A DNA stretch of 64,000 bases from CAYPTB01 sp964413535 (GTDB lineage: Bacteria > Planctomycetota > UBA1135 > GCA-002686595), in the NCBI GenBank assembly GCA_964413535.1, contig CAYPTB010000049.1:12638-76637 (forward strand), read 5' to 3'. Below, piece after piece: positions 43,172-53,100 of the stretch. Under the pieces are notes generated by a model. The model did no database searches. It saw nothing but the letters and a program-made list of their open reading frames with translations, and was not told the DNA's origin. Made by a program: the position numbers and the translations under genes. Position 1 is the stretch's first letter; every line of letters starts with the position of its first letter.

Positions 43172-44620
43172 TCACTCCCGGTAGGTTCGGCGGCGCAGGT
43201 CCTTCGCGATCATCGCGATGTGCTCGGCGAAAGCCGCTTCGAAGTCCTCTTGATCGACCTTCAGGTAGTCGGCGAGCGAGACCTTGATACCGCCCGACTC
43301 GTAGACCTTCTCGAGCAGCCCAATGCCCTTCTTGCGCCATGCGCCGCCCTCACCGTGGAGCAGGAAGTGCGTCACGAGCGCGGCGTGCGGGTAGTGGTAC
43401 TCGTAGTTCGCGAGCTCATCGGGCGCGATGTGCACGAACTCCTCGAAGGGCAAGAAGGCCTCCGATTCCGCCAACGCACCGCCGAGGTCGTCGTCGACGA
43501 ACTCCCCGAGCACGAACGAGCGCTTCTTGTCATCCGTGTCGGCCGGGACCTCGAGCAGCTCCATGTACAAGGCGAAACCCTCCTGCATCCAGGCCAGCGG
43601 GAACTTGGCGAGCGTGCCGCGATCGGTGGCCTTCATGCGCAGGTCGCAGAGCTGGTGCGTGCCCTCGTGGTAGAGCGTCTCGAGCAGCAGCGTCAGGTCG
43701 CCGACGTAGAACTCGGGCCAGTCGAAGAAGTACCCGGTCTTCGATTCTCCCGAGTAGAAGCCGAGCACTTCCTTCGGTGGATCCATCCTGTTCGCACGCA
43801 AGAGCGCCTCGAACGTCACCGGTGAGTCGAAGAACCACACCTCGAAGCGATCTTTCGGCGGGCGCAACTTGATTCCGCCCTCGCGCATCACTTGCTCCCA
43901 CGCGCCGAACAAGTCCTCGCATGCCTGTGCGAACTGGAAGACGGTCCGGTGCGGAGCGTTGGTGATCACCTTGTAGTGTTCCGTGTCGAGACCCCAGGCG
44001 TCGGACCAGAAGTCGAGCACGTCGTCCAGGTCGCGCCGCGTGAGGAAACCGCCGCCCAGCTGCTTCAGAGCCCTGCGCGCAGCTTCCTTGTCGCTCTTCG
44101 GCACCGCGCCGTAGTTGAAGATCACGTCGTAGTCGCGCTTCCGGAGCTCCTTCGCCGCCGCGTCGCAGTCGGGATCCGCGCGCAGCGCCGCGAGCAGCAC
44201 CGATTCGGCGAACGCGCTCTGGCCCGCCTTCTCAGCCTCCCCAGCCAGCGCGACCGCTGACTTCGCAAATGGCTGGGCGAGCGCGGTCTCGCGTCGAGCG
44301 AATTCCCTCCCGCTCTTCCGAAGCGCATCTTCGTAGCCGCGGCTGAAGTCGTCCGCGGAGAGCTTGCGAATCTCTGCCCCGATCTCGCCAACCGCGTGCT
44401 CGGGGAGAACGAGCAAGACCTCGCGCACGAGGTAGCCCGCTTCGCGGTAGAGATCCTTCTCCATCGCCCAGCGCGCGAGAGCGGCGAGCTCCTCCGCGAA
44501 GGCCGCGTGACTCGCCTTCCAGCGCACCTCGATGTCGCTCGCGGCCGGCGGCGATTCCTGCGCGCGCTCGAAGCCCAGGACGAGCATGGCGACGAACGAG
44601 AGCACGAGGGAGCGCGGCAT
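43172..44620 (-). CDS. Exported putative zinc peptidase (DUF1570-like)
   Basis: 482 residues from the ATG at 44620, with a signal peptide ('PRSLVLSFVAMLVLGFERA'). Residues about 30-200 form a helical, TPR-like region. The C-terminal half holds an HExxH motif in 'LETLYHEGTHQLCDLRMK' and a downstream Glu in 'PLAWMQEGFALYMELLEV', the pattern of gluzincin-like DUF1570 proteins that bind zinc. 'FEVWFFDSPVTFEALLRANR' precedes the motif as in that family. The substrate is unknown and the protein is probably periplasmic. It follows the fused E1 gene on the same strand by a 148-base gap without sign of coupling. Confidence 0.8.
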   Translation of the reverse strand: MPRSLVLSFVAMLVLGFERAQESPPAASDIEVRWKASHAAFAEELAALARWAMEKDLYREAGYLVREVLLVLPEHAVGEIGAEIRKLSADDFSRGYEDALRKSGREFARRETALAQPFAKSAVALAGEAEKAGQSAFAESVLLAALRADPDCDAAAKELRKRDYDVIFNYGAVPKSDKEAARRALKQLGGGFLTRRDLDDVLDFWSDAWGLDTEHYKVITNAPHRTVFQFAQACEDLFGAWEQVMREGGIKLRPPKDRFEVWFFDSPVTFEALLRANRMDPPKEVLGFYSGESKTGYFFDWPEFYVGDLTLLLETLYHEGTHQLCDLRMKATDRGTLAKFPLAWMQEGFALYMELLEVPADTDDKKRSFVLGEFVDDDLGGALAESEAFLPFEEFVHIAPDELANYEYHYPHAALVTHFLLHGEGGAWRKKGIGLLEKVYESGGIKVSLADYLKVDQEDFEAAFAEHIAMIAKDLRRRTYRE

Positions 44621-44729
44621 CGGGGCTTGGTGGGACTTCGGAGAGCCGGCTTGAATACCACATCGGCAGCGACGGTGCTCCCGTGCCGTCTCGAAGTCCG
44701 GCGGGTGGCGAGGCCTACCGAGTCTCCGA

Positions 44730-45266
44730 CTACCGCTCCGACGCTCGCACCGCGTCGACCAGCTTCTTGAACGCGGAGCGTTGCTCGTTCGGAAGGCGCG
44801 CGGCGAAGCGCTTGTCGAGGGGCACGCTGCGGATGAGCTCCACGACGTCCGCGACGTCCTGAGCTCGGTTGGGGTTGCGGAGGCCCGAGCGCAGCTTGGT
44901 GCGCACGAGATCCCGAAGGCTCGCAACCAGCACGCCCCGCAGTGTCTCGGTCGCTTGGGGGGCCCCGCCCGTTTCGCGGTCCGTCACCAGGTGGATGGCC
45001 ACGCCCGCGAGCTCGAACTCGCGCCGCTCGCGATTCCAGCGCGCCCCGAGGGCCTCGAGGGCGGCCCCCACCTGCTTCGGATCCGCAGCATAGAGATCGA
45101 TGTCCTCGGTCGTTCGACGATAGCCGTGCAGGAACACGGCGATCCCGTCGACGACCGGTGCGCCCGTCGCCTCGGTCACGCGTCGGGCGAGCTTCAAGAG
45201 CTCCGGGTCGCGGGAGAAGAGGCTCATGGCCAGACGATCGAGGAGCACCGAGCGTTCGCTGGACAT
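44730..45266 (-). CDS. AbiEii-like / DUF6036-type nucleotidyltransferase-fold protein
   Basis: 178 residues. The nucleotidyltransferase core is 'VVDGIAVFLHGYRRTTEDID' followed by LYAADP, which supplies the HG-x-x-R-x-T-x-D-x-D motif that binds metal and nucleotide. The C-terminal block 'SLRDLVRTKLRSGLRNPNRA' with QDVADVVELI is typical of the family. Members include toxin components (AbiEii, MenT) and house-keeping proteins; no antitoxin-like partner is adjacent. A fragment of a relative lies at 15105-15362. Function is not assigned. Confidence 0.78.
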   Translation of the reverse strand: MSSERSVLLDRLAMSLFSRDPELLKLARRVTEATGAPVVDGIAVFLHGYRRTTEDIDLYAADPKQVGAALEALGARWNRERREFELAGVAIHLVTDRETGGAPQATETLRGVLVASLRDLVRTKLRSGLRNPNRAQDVADVVELIRSVPLDKRFAARLPNEQRSAFKKLVDAVRASER

Positions 45267-45466
45267 GATCGCTGCATCTCGGGACCGAACGGGCGCGCCC
45301 CCTGAGTCCTAGTGTCCAGTATGGCAGAGCGGAATCGACCACGGCTCGCCTTCGAACGTCCGCCTGACCACTCAACGCGGCGTCCCCCCCTTCACGAGGT
45401 GGGGGACCCAACCTGACTCTAGAGGACGCGATCCGACCGAGCTGTCGAGCGCCAGGTTCCTCGGCA

Positions 45467-46819
45467 TCAGGGGAACGTCGCGGGGAACGACAGGTCGAAG
45501 TTCGCCCAGGGGTTCGCGTTCTGGATGAAGCCCTTGGCCTTGATGAAGGGGCCCTGCTGGTTGTCGGCGGCTATCTGCAGGTGCACGCCGTTGAACGCGA
45601 GCGTGTTGCGCACGATCAGGTTGTGCCCCGCCAGGACGGCGATGCCGACGCCGTTGTCGGCCACATCGTTGCCGTCGATGCGATTGCCGGTGGAGACGGC
45701 GAAGATGCCGCGGCTCCTGTTGCCCTGAACGGAGCAGCGCTCGACCACCGAGTTGCCGCTGACACCCACGCCGTCGTCGACGTTCTTCTCCACCTTGCAG
45801 TCCGAGACGCGGCAGCCCTTCTGGGGGAGGATGATGCCGCTCTGATTGGAGCTCACGATGCAGCGCTGGATCAGCGTGCCTTCGAGCCCGGTGATGCCCT
45901 CCAATCCGTTCGAGATCGAGGTGCAATCGACGACGTGGCCGGCCTTGCCGGTCACGATGCCCTTCCCGTTGTCCTGGGCGAAGCAGCCTTCGATGCGGCT
46001 CGAGTCCCCGAGAATGAAGGCGCTGGCTCCATTCATCTGCGCCGTCGTGTCCCGAACGATGGCATGTGTTCCCGTCTCGAGACCGGAGCTCGTGTTGTGC
46101 AGCAACGAGCATCCAGTCACCTCTGCGCGATTTCTCAGTTGGATCCCATCGTTGCCATTGCCATCGACGATGCAGTCGACGATGTGACCATCGTCGAAGG
46201 CGGCGATACCGTCCCCGCCGTTGTCCGTCACGGAACAGTTGCGCATGGTGAGGGACCCTTGACCGAAGATCCCTCTCCCGGTGTTCGAGATGAACCGGCA
46301 GTCCTGGACGAGGGTGTTTGCCAGGACCACGGCTCCGTCGCCTTGGTTGTTCGCGATGCGCAGGCGCGACAGCACGCTGTTCGAGTTGCAGGACACACCG
46401 CCGGTGCCCCACGAGGAGATGTTGCCGTCGAGCACGATCAGGAGTCCCGTCTGGCTCCACGCTTCGATGCCCGTCAGCGACCCGGGACCGCCGACGAGCG
46501 CGAACCCGTCCAGGTCGATGACGACGTTCGATGCTTGCACGAAGATCCCGTGTTCGCCCGCGACGCCGCCCAGGTGCTGCGTCACGCGGTAGTAGCCCGC
46601 CTGCGTGATCGTGAAGGGCAGCGCGTCGATGGGGATCGGATTCGGCGGCGCGAGCGGGATCAGGGACTCCAGTTTGGGCGCCGTGCTGACCGCTTCCGGA
46701 GGGAGCGCGGTCGGACCTCCACTCTTTCCCGGAGCCTGCCAGGGCATGGCGAAGATGGGACACGCTGTCGCCCACGCGACGAGCGCGGTGCGCACGATCG
46801 AACTCGACGAGACTTCCAT
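45467..46819 (-). CDS. Exported right-handed parallel beta-helix protein
   Basis: 450 residues with a signal peptide ('VRTALVAWATACPIFAM') and GGAGG nine bases before the ATG. A proline-rich stretch precedes a core of about 14 coils of the pectate-lyase/parallel beta-helix type. Coils have the recurrent pattern '[IV]-x-x-C-x-[VI]-x-x-N-G-x-x-G-I', for example 'RNCSVTDNGGDGIAAFDDGH' and 'VDCIVDGNGNDGIQLRN'. A Cys at a fixed place in most coils suggests ladder stacking. Such proteins are surface adhesins or polysaccharide-binding or cleaving enzymes; no lyase residues are recognised. Confidence 0.88.
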   Translation of the reverse strand: MEVSSSSIVRTALVAWATACPIFAMPWQAPGKSGGPTALPPEAVSTAPKLESLIPLAPPNPIPIDALPFTITQAGYYRVTQHLGGVAGEHGIFVQASNVVIDLDGFALVGGPGSLTGIEAWSQTGLLIVLDGNISSWGTGGVSCNSNSVLSRLRIANNQGDGAVVLANTLVQDCRFISNTGRGIFGQGSLTMRNCSVTDNGGDGIAAFDDGHIVDCIVDGNGNDGIQLRNRAEVTGCSLLHNTSSGLETGTHAIVRDTTAQMNGASAFILGDSSRIEGCFAQDNGKGIVTGKAGHVVDCTSISNGLEGITGLEGTLIQRCIVSSNQSGIILPQKGCRVSDCKVEKNVDDGVGVSGNSVVERCSVQGNRSRGIFAVSTGNRIDGNDVADNGVGIAVLAGHNLIVRNTLAFNGVHLQIAADNQQGPFIKAKGFIQNANPWANFDLSFPATFP

Positions 46820-47138
46820 GAGTCGTTCCTCCGAAAGGGGCCGATGGAGACTTGCTCTCCCTCATCCGCGGCGGTGCGACCGCGTTACGCGCCCTCTCGG
46901 AACCCGTCGCGCCGCGAGGAAGGAGCCGTCGATGCGCCCTGGCATCCAGCCGCACCCCGGGGCAACGCCGAAACGACCCTGTCCCGTACCGCTTCACCAT
47001 GCGAGCGCGCAGCCCATCGCGAGTAGAGTGACCGCGCGATCGGGTGACGTGCGAGCCGTTACTTGTCGAGGACTCGAGCGGAACTTTTCCGAAGCGCCCG
47101 ACGCCGGGATCTCGACGAACTAGCCCAGCTCATGCGTC
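46820..47138. other. Intergenic stretch upstream of the beta-helix gene
   Basis: About 320 bases between the beta-helix start and the hicBA end. Apart from the ribosome site of the beta-helix gene I see no frame with plausible protein character, no RNA gene and no repeat. Confidence 0.5.
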
Positions 47139-47153
47139 AGAAGCTCAGCTTCT
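47139..47153 (-). terminator. Short hairpin after hicA
   Basis: AGAAGCT (47139-47145) is mirrored by AGCTTCT (47147-47153), 16 bases beyond the hicA stop on the minus strand. It is weak and has no T-run; it may mark the end of the hicBA transcript. Confidence 0.3.
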
Positions 47154-47168
47154 CTCAACAGGCGCACC

Positions 47169-47393
47169 CTAGTCGCTCTCGAAGGCTGACCGAGGGAGCT
47201 TCGACTGACGGATGATGCTCGAGAGAGTTCCGATCGCGAGCGTCGTGTGGTCGGGAACGGGAACCGTTATCGTCGATCCTTCGATCCGCTTCTGCATTAC
47301 GACGTGGCTTCCGCGTTGTCGTACTCGAAGAAAGCCCTGGGACTCGAGGATCTGGCACACTTCGCGTCCCGAGAGACGTCGCAGTCTAGGCAA
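47169..47393 (-). CDS. hicA: HicA-family mRNA interferase toxin
   Basis: 74 residues with a double-stranded-RNA-binding-like fold. The catalytic His is in 'RVRQRGSHVVMQKRIEG', preceded by 'SGREVCQILESQGF' and followed by 'VPVPDHTTLAIGTLSSIIRQ'. HicA cleaves mRNA and is blocked by HicB. The start overlaps the end of the hicB gene by 8 bases, the order here being antitoxin then toxin. It is similar in layout to the second hicBA at 61817-62243 but with low sequence similarity by eye. Confidence 0.9.
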   Translation of the reverse strand: MPRLRRLSGREVCQILESQGFLRVRQRGSHVVMQKRIEGSTITVPVPDHTTLAIGTLSSIIRQSKLPRSAFESD

Positions 47394-47613
47394 CCCTGAC
47401 CTCGACGCGGGTGACGAACACCTCTTCGTGTATTCGCTCCTTCAGCTCTTCGGGTGACGCTGACTCGAAGAACAGCTCGAGGGCCTCGACAAGGTTGGAG
47501 CGAGCCTCTTCGACCGTTGATCCCTGACTCGTGATGTCGAGTTCCGGACAAAGGGCGACGAAGAGGTCGCCTTCGCGCTCGATCACAGCCGTGAACTGTC
47601 GTGTTGTGTTCAT
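47386..47613 (-). CDS. hicB: HicB-family antitoxin
   Basis: 75 residues from the ATG at 47613 (GGAGG five bases upstream). The partial RNase-H fold of HicB is seen: 'TAVIEREGDLFVALCPELDI', 'TSQGSTVEEARSNLVEALEL'. No C-terminal DNA-binding domain is present, so autoregulation would need another fold or partner. It is the first gene of the pair; the toxin start lies within its last codons. Confidence 0.9.
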   Translation of the reverse strand: MNTTRQFTAVIEREGDLFVALCPELDITSQGSTVEEARSNLVEALELFFESASPEELKERIHEEVFVTRVEVRVA

Positions 47614-47822
47614 GGGTATCCTCCGCGAAGTGTAGGGCAGCCGCAGAGGCCTCCGCAACGTATTCGAGACATGGGGTAGCGACGAGGACCCGCGATCTCG
47701 CCGACGTCAGGTCCGTCGAAGCAGCAGCGTGTTAGACGCAGGCGGGCCTTCTCGTGCGTCCCGCCAACGGTTAGAAGCTTCGCGTTCAGAGCCCCGCGTG
47801 GGAGTTCCTCGCGAGGCGCCCC

Positions 47823-49103
47823 GTGCGCACCGCAACTCCTCATCTGTTCGCGCCCGCTGCCCCGCTCGGGCCGCTGCTCGTCTTCGCCGCGCTCAACAGC
47901 GCGGGCACGGGCACGGCGACGATGGGGATCTTCTTCCTCACGAAGAGCGCGTTCGCGTTCTCGACCGCGGCGAACTACGCGCTCGGCGTGCTGATGGGCG
48001 TCACGTACATCGTCGGAGCTCTCGCGTCCGGCCCGCTCTTGCGCGCGCTCCTGCGGCGCGGCGGGCTCGAGCCGCGCGGCGCGCTCCTCGCGGGGACGCT
48101 CCTGTTCGCGCTCGCGTGCCTCTTGCCGTGGACCGTGCAGCGCCCCTGGGCGGTGTTCGCGCTCGCCGCGCTCTACATGCCGATCTCCGGCGCCTTCTGG
48201 CCGATCGTGGAGAGCTACGTCTCCGGCGGACGCGTCGGCGCGAACCTCCACCGCTCGATCGGGCGCTTCAACGTCGTGTGGAGCGGCTCGCTCGCGCTCG
48301 CGTTCTGGATCGTCGCCCCGCTCGTCGCGAAGGCGCCGCTCGACGTGTTCCTCGTGCTCGCGATCATCCATGCCGCGAGCCTCCTCTTCCTGAAGCCGCT
48401 GCCGTCGCGGCCGGGCCGCGTCGAGCCCGTCCCGGCTGCCGTCGCGGGTCCCGGACATCCAGCGCTCCTCGCGATCCACCGCCCGCTGCTCGCGGCGAGC
48501 TACCTGGCGCTCTTCGCGTTCTCACCCTACTTGCCGGTCGTGCTCACGGCGCTCGACGTCGCGCCTGCCTGGCACACGCCGCTCGCTTCGATCTGGATGG
48601 CCGCGCGTGTCGCGGGCTTCTTCGTGTTCGAGCGCTGGCACGGCTGGCACGGAAGGATCGCGAGCGCGGTCGCCGGCGTGCTGTCCCTGATCTTCGGCTT
48701 CGCGCTGGGAGTGCTCGCACCGCTCGCGCCGAGCTCGATCGCGCTCGGCGTCTTCGTCGTGGGCCTGCTCGCGTTCGGCGCGGGGGCGGCCCTGCTCTAC
48801 ACGGCCGCGCTCGCCTACGCCCTCGAGCACGGCGCGGCCGAGATCGAAGCCGGCGGCTCGCACGAGGCGCTGATCGGCGGCGGCTACGCGCTCGGGCCGC
48901 TCACCGGTCTCGCCGTGCTCGGCGCGGTCGAGCTCGGCGTACTGCCGAAGGCGCAGAGCGAAGCCGCTCTCACAGCGACCGTCGCGTTGCTCGTCCTCGG
49001 CGCCGCCGCCTGGGCCTGGCGCGCGAGCGCGAGCCTACGCCGCGAGGCGGCGCTCGACTCTCCACAGCTGCGCGACGACGCTCCGCCCGTCCGGCACGTG
49101 TGA
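47823..49103 (+). CDS. Major facilitator superfamily permease
   Basis: 426 residues from a GTG at 47823. About 12 membrane spans are visible, among them 'ALGVLMGVTYIVGALASGPL', 'WAVFALAALYMPISGAFWPI' and 'VWSGSLALAFWIVAPLVAKA'. The loop between spans 2 and 3 is short and basic. No family-specific substrate motif is recognised. It is divergent from hicBA and followed by a relic of a CHAT gene. Function: transport of an unknown solute. Confidence 0.85.
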   Translation: MRTATPHLFAPAAPLGPLLVFAALNSAGTGTATMGIFFLTKSAFAFSTAANYALGVLMGVTYIVGALASGPLLRALLRRGGLEPRGALLAGTLLFALACLLPWTVQRPWAVFALAALYMPISGAFWPIVESYVSGGRVGANLHRSIGRFNVVWSGSLALAFWIVAPLVAKAPLDVFLVLAIIHAASLLFLKPLPSRPGRVEPVPAAVAGPGHPALLAIHRPLLAASYLALFAFSPYLPVVLTALDVAPAWHTPLASIWMAARVAGFFVFERWHGWHGRIASAVAGVLSLIFGFALGVLAPLAPSSIALGVFVVGLLAFGAGAALLYTAALAYALEHGAAEIEAGGSHEALIGGGYALGPLTGLAVLGAVELGVLPKAQSEAALTATVALLVLGAAAWAWRASASLRREAALDSPQLRDDAPPVRHV

Positions 49104-49225
49104 CCCCCGTTCCGCGCGGAGTGCGATGACAGTGCTCGTGAGATCAGAATGCCCCAGACCGTTCGTCCCAACGACTGGACTCGCTCGGAGCGACGCAGGA
49201 CTGCCGATTCAAATCAGAGGGTCAG

Positions 49226-49328
49226 GCCCTGTGGGAAGCGCCTGCGCGAGGCGGTGGACGAGCGCGGCGAGCCGCTCTACACGACGCGCGACTGGGCCGC
49301 CTGGGTCCTGACGGGCGAGCCGCGCTAG
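49226..49328 (+). pseudogene. C-terminal relic of a CHAT-domain gene, frameshifted
   Basis: Two joined frames give the last 35 residues of a CHAT domain: ALWEA at 49226-49240 in one frame, then 'KRLREAVDERGEPLYTTRDW' and AAWVLTGEPR to the TAG at 49328. The same text ends the intact gene at 62271 ('LRDEGHPPRDWAAWVLSGEP'). The shift is explained by loss of one of two AAGCG copies (a 5-base deletion). Nothing of the rest of the gene remains upstream. Confidence 0.7.
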
Positions 49329-49385
49329 AGGTAGGTCTGATCCAACCCGCCGGCCAACCGCCGTTCCGGTGTGCAAGCGGACCCA

Positions 49386-49928
49386 CTAGCGCCGTGTCTC
49401 CAGGTACTCGGCCGGCAGCGGCTGCTCCGGCGATTCCTGGTCCCACAGGATCGCGAGCACCCACCAGCGCTCGTCGTCCCACAGGAGCTGGATGCTGTTG
49501 ATCCCGCGCGCGAAGGGTTTCGCGGCGGGCTCGTCGCGCGACTCGTAGGTGCTGAAGACGTGCGCGATGTGGCCGAAGCGCTCGACGCGCCGCGCGACCT
49601 CGCTCTCGTAGAACCCGCGCTCGGCAAACAGCGGCGCGGTGCGCTCGACGTACTCCGCGGGCGTGAGCGCGCGGACGCCGAGCTGGCCTTCCGCGTTCCG
49701 GCCGACCGGCATCAGGCGCGCGAGCTCCGGATGGAAGAGCGTGTGGAAGCGGTCCCAGTCGCGCGCACCGCCCGCCGGCCCGGAGATGACGTCGTAGACG
49801 GCCGCGAGGATGCCGTCGAGCGTCGCGACGTCGAGGAGATCGGCAGCGCGCGGCGCCGAGCCGTCGGGCCGAGCGGGACCGGCGGCGCCGGCGACGAGCA
49901 GGAGCGGAACGAAGAGCTTCGCGGTCAT
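49386..49928 (-). CDS. Exported SnoaL/DUF4440-like (NTF2-fold) protein
   Basis: 180 residues from the ATG at 49928, with GAGGTGAT upstream and a signal peptide ('KLFVPLLLVAGAAGPARP'). The cone-like NTF2 fold is suggested by 'WDRFHTLFHPELARLMPVG', 'YVERTAPLFAERGFYESEVA', 'RRVERFGHIAHVFSTYESR' and 'GINSIQLLWDDERWWVLAIL'. The family binds small hydrophobic ligands, and some members are isomerases or cyclases. No catalytic pair can be named. It stands alone. Confidence 0.75.
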   Translation of the reverse strand: MTAKLFVPLLLVAGAAGPARPDGSAPRAADLLDVATLDGILAAVYDVISGPAGGARDWDRFHTLFHPELARLMPVGRNAEGQLGVRALTPAEYVERTAPLFAERGFYESEVARRVERFGHIAHVFSTYESRDEPAAKPFARGINSIQLLWDDERWWVLAILWDQESPEQPLPAEYLETRR

Positions 49929-50193
49929 GGGGATCACCTCCGAGGCTCGAAACGCTATCGACGCAGCGCGCGCGCTGCGGCAGTTCCGAGTAAGAGCTCG
50001 TTGCGAAGTGGGTCGCCGCTGCGGCGCTTCGAGATGTGGAGACCACCGCATGCGCACGGAGGGCCTCGTGCGACCCGAGAGCCCGCCGAGCTCAGGTCCA
50101 GCGTGCCGACGTAACTCGCGGTGCTCCAGACGCCCGCGGGGAGGGTGGCGGCGCTCGCGAGGAAGCGCGCGTCGCGTTCGCTACGATTCGGCC

Positions 50194-53100
50194 ATGGCTC
50201 GCAGCTTTTCGGAGGGAGGGGTGAGCTCGGTCGAGATCCTCCCGGGTGCGCGGGCGACGGAGGCGCGCTTGCTCGAGCTCGTGGGGGAGCTCCGCGACGA
50301 GGCGCGGCGCGATCCGCGGCTGCTCGCGCGTCCCGCGCGCATCGTCGTGCCGTCGCGCTCGCTGCGCTTGCACGTCGCGGAGCGCATCACGGGCGAGCTC
50401 GGCTCGGTAGCCGGGGTCGCGGTGCAGACGCTGCACGGCGTCGCGCTCGAGATCCTCGAGCGCGCGGGCGAGTCGACGGGCGGGGCCGACTTCCTGGTCG
50501 AGGTGCTCGCGCGGCGTTTCGCGCGCGAGGAGCGCGCGCTGGCCGAGGTGTTCGACGCCTTCCGCGACGGCTACCGGACGGTGTCGGGGTCGGTGCGCGA
50601 TCTCCTGGACGCGGGTTTCGAGCCTGCGCTCGCCGACGCGGTGGTGGAGCGCCTGCGCGAGACGAGCTTGCCCCCGGACGAGCGCCGGCGGGCCGCGGCA
50701 GTCGTCGCGACCGCCGCGCGCGTCGCAGCCGCGCTCGCGGAGCGCGGAGTGGGTGGCCGCGCGGCGCTGCTCTCTCGCGCGCGGGAAGTCTTCGAAGCCG
50801 ATCCCGAGCGCGCGTTGCCCGCTCGCCAGCTCGTCGTGCACGGCTTCGCGGACGCGACCGGACGCGCGAGCGACCTGCTCGAGGCCTTCGTGCGCCGCGC
50901 GGGCGCGCGCGTGCTCGTCGATCATCCTTCGGATCCCGACGAGCCGTCGCGAGCCGACCTGGGCTGCGTCTTCAGCGAGCGGCTCGTCGAGCGCCTCGGA
51001 GGTCGCGCGCCGGCGAAGCCCGCGGCGAAATCGGCGACGTCCGACGGCGCGAAGTCCCGCAAGGGGACGTCGGGCGAGGGCTCGGACGCCGCGCGGCGCG
51101 CGGTCGTCGCACCGGTGCTCGAGCTCTTCCGCGCGCCGGGCGCGCAGGCCGAAGTCCGCGCCGTCGCGCGCTCGATCCGCGCGCTCGTGCAGGAGGGCGT
51201 GCGACCCGAGCGCATCGGCGTCGTCGCGCGCGACCTGTCGGGCTACCGCGCAGCGCTGCGCCGCGAGCTCGGGCAGCTCGGCGTGAGCGCGTCGGCGCTG
51301 CGCGCGCGCGCGCCCGTCGACGGACCGGGACGCGCGATCCTGGCGCTCGTCGAGCTCGTCGAGCAGAAGGACGAGACGCCCACCGACCGCTGGCTCGACG
51401 CCGTGCAGCGGATCCCGTTCGAGCGCGACGGCGCCCTGTTCACGCGCCGCCCCTCGCACGGGCTGCGGCTCGGCCTGCGCGTCGCCGGCGCCGCGCGCCT
51501 GCGCGAGACGGCGGAGCTCGATCTCACGCCGCATCTCGGCGAGCACGACTTCATGCGACTGCCGGTGTGCAAGGGTGTCGAGACGGGGAGGCCAATGCCC
51601 GGCGACACGCCGAAGGACGTCCCCAGCGGCGCCGAGGGAGCCGCGGAGGAGAGCCGACGGGTCGGCTTCAAGTCGAAGAAGGACTCCGTCCAAGGCTTCG
51701 ACCTGCGCGGCGCCGTGACGGCGGCCGCGGCGATCCGCCGGCGGCTCGCGCGCTGGCCGGAGCGCGCCGCGTTCGAGGAGCACCTGGCCGAGCTCGCGCG
51801 CCTGCGCCGCACGAACCTCGGCTGGCGCATGGGCCCGGCGGAGCGACGCGTGCGCGCGGCCCTCGATCGGCTGGCGGAAGGGCTCGCGGGCGAAGAGCTC
51901 ACCGCGGAGGAGTTCGCGCTGCTCGTGCGGCGCTCGCTCGTCCCCGCGGCGTCGCCGCCGCTCGGCGGCGAGGGCGGCGGCGTCGCGGTGCTCGACGCGA
52001 TGGAGGCGCGCGCGCGCACGTTCGAGCACCTGTTCGTGCTCGGCGTGAACCGCGACGTGTTCCCGCGCGTCGTGCGCGAGGACCCGCTGCTCGGCGACGA
52101 CGCGCGGCGCGCGCTCCAAGACCTCCTGCCGGACGTGCCGCTGCCCTCGCGCGGCCGCGACGAGGATCGCTACCTGTTCGCGCAGCTCCTCTCGTCGAGC
52201 CCGTCCGTGACGGTCTCGTGGCAGCTCGCCGACGACGACGGCAAGCGCAAGGTCGTCTCGCCGCTCGTCGAGCGGTGCCTTCGCGAGCAGGACGAGGAGG
52301 AGGTGCGTACGGCGCCGCCGCTCCATCCGCTGCGCATCGACCACGCGCGCGAGGGCGGTCCGCGCACAGCACAGGCGCACGCGGTGCTCGGCGGCCTGCA
52401 CCGTGAGCGGCGCGGATACGAGGAGCGCCTCGAGCTCGCGCTCGCCGAGACCCTGGGGCCGCGCGGAGCGGTGGGTGGCGTGGACGCGCCGGACGTCGCC
52501 GCGCTCGCGCGCACCCGCGGCCGCGTGCTCGATGCCTTCGAAGACGGTCCGCGCGATCCCGAGCGGCTCGCCCCGTATCTCGGCTTCCTCGGCGCGCAAG
52601 ATACGGTCGGCATTCGCCCCGACCCGCGCGTCGATCCGCTGTACGTCACGCGCTACGAAGGCCTCGCCAAGTGCCCCTGGCAGGCGGTGCTCACGCGCTT
52701 CCTGCGGCTCGAGCAGGCGCCGGATCCGCTCGACGCGCTGCCCGGGATCGACAAGCTCCTGATCGGCAACGTCGCGCACAAGGTCATCGAGCGGCTCGTC
52801 GAGCGCGTGCTCGGGAAGGAAAGGACGAGTCTCGATGACGTGCTCGCACGCGACCCGGTGCCGATCGTCTGGCCCGAGGATCCGGAGCTCTTCGAGCTGT
52901 GCCTCGACGTCGCGCGCCGCTCGATCGCGGAAGCGCGCGCACCCGTTCCGGGTCTCGTGCGCATGATCGCGGAGTGCGTGTGGCCGCACCTGCAGCACGC
53001 ACGCGCCTTCGACCGCGCCGAGGCGGCGCGCTTCGGCGATTGGGGCGTGCTCGGCGCGGAGGTGACAGGCCGTGCGCTCGTCGCGCGTCCCGCCGACGGA

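Noticed and set aside
43020..43340. Open minus-strand frame upstream of the fused E1 gene ('DPTNGFRLGIARRP')
   Set aside because: The GFRL text faintly recalls formylglycine-generating-enzyme ends, but nothing else of that fold is present and it overlaps the zinc-peptidase gene in another frame.
47725..47790. GTTAGAC and nearby CCGCCAAC / GTTAGAAG considered as an integron attC site
   Set aside because: The R and L boxes do not pair as required, and no integrase or cassette structure is present.
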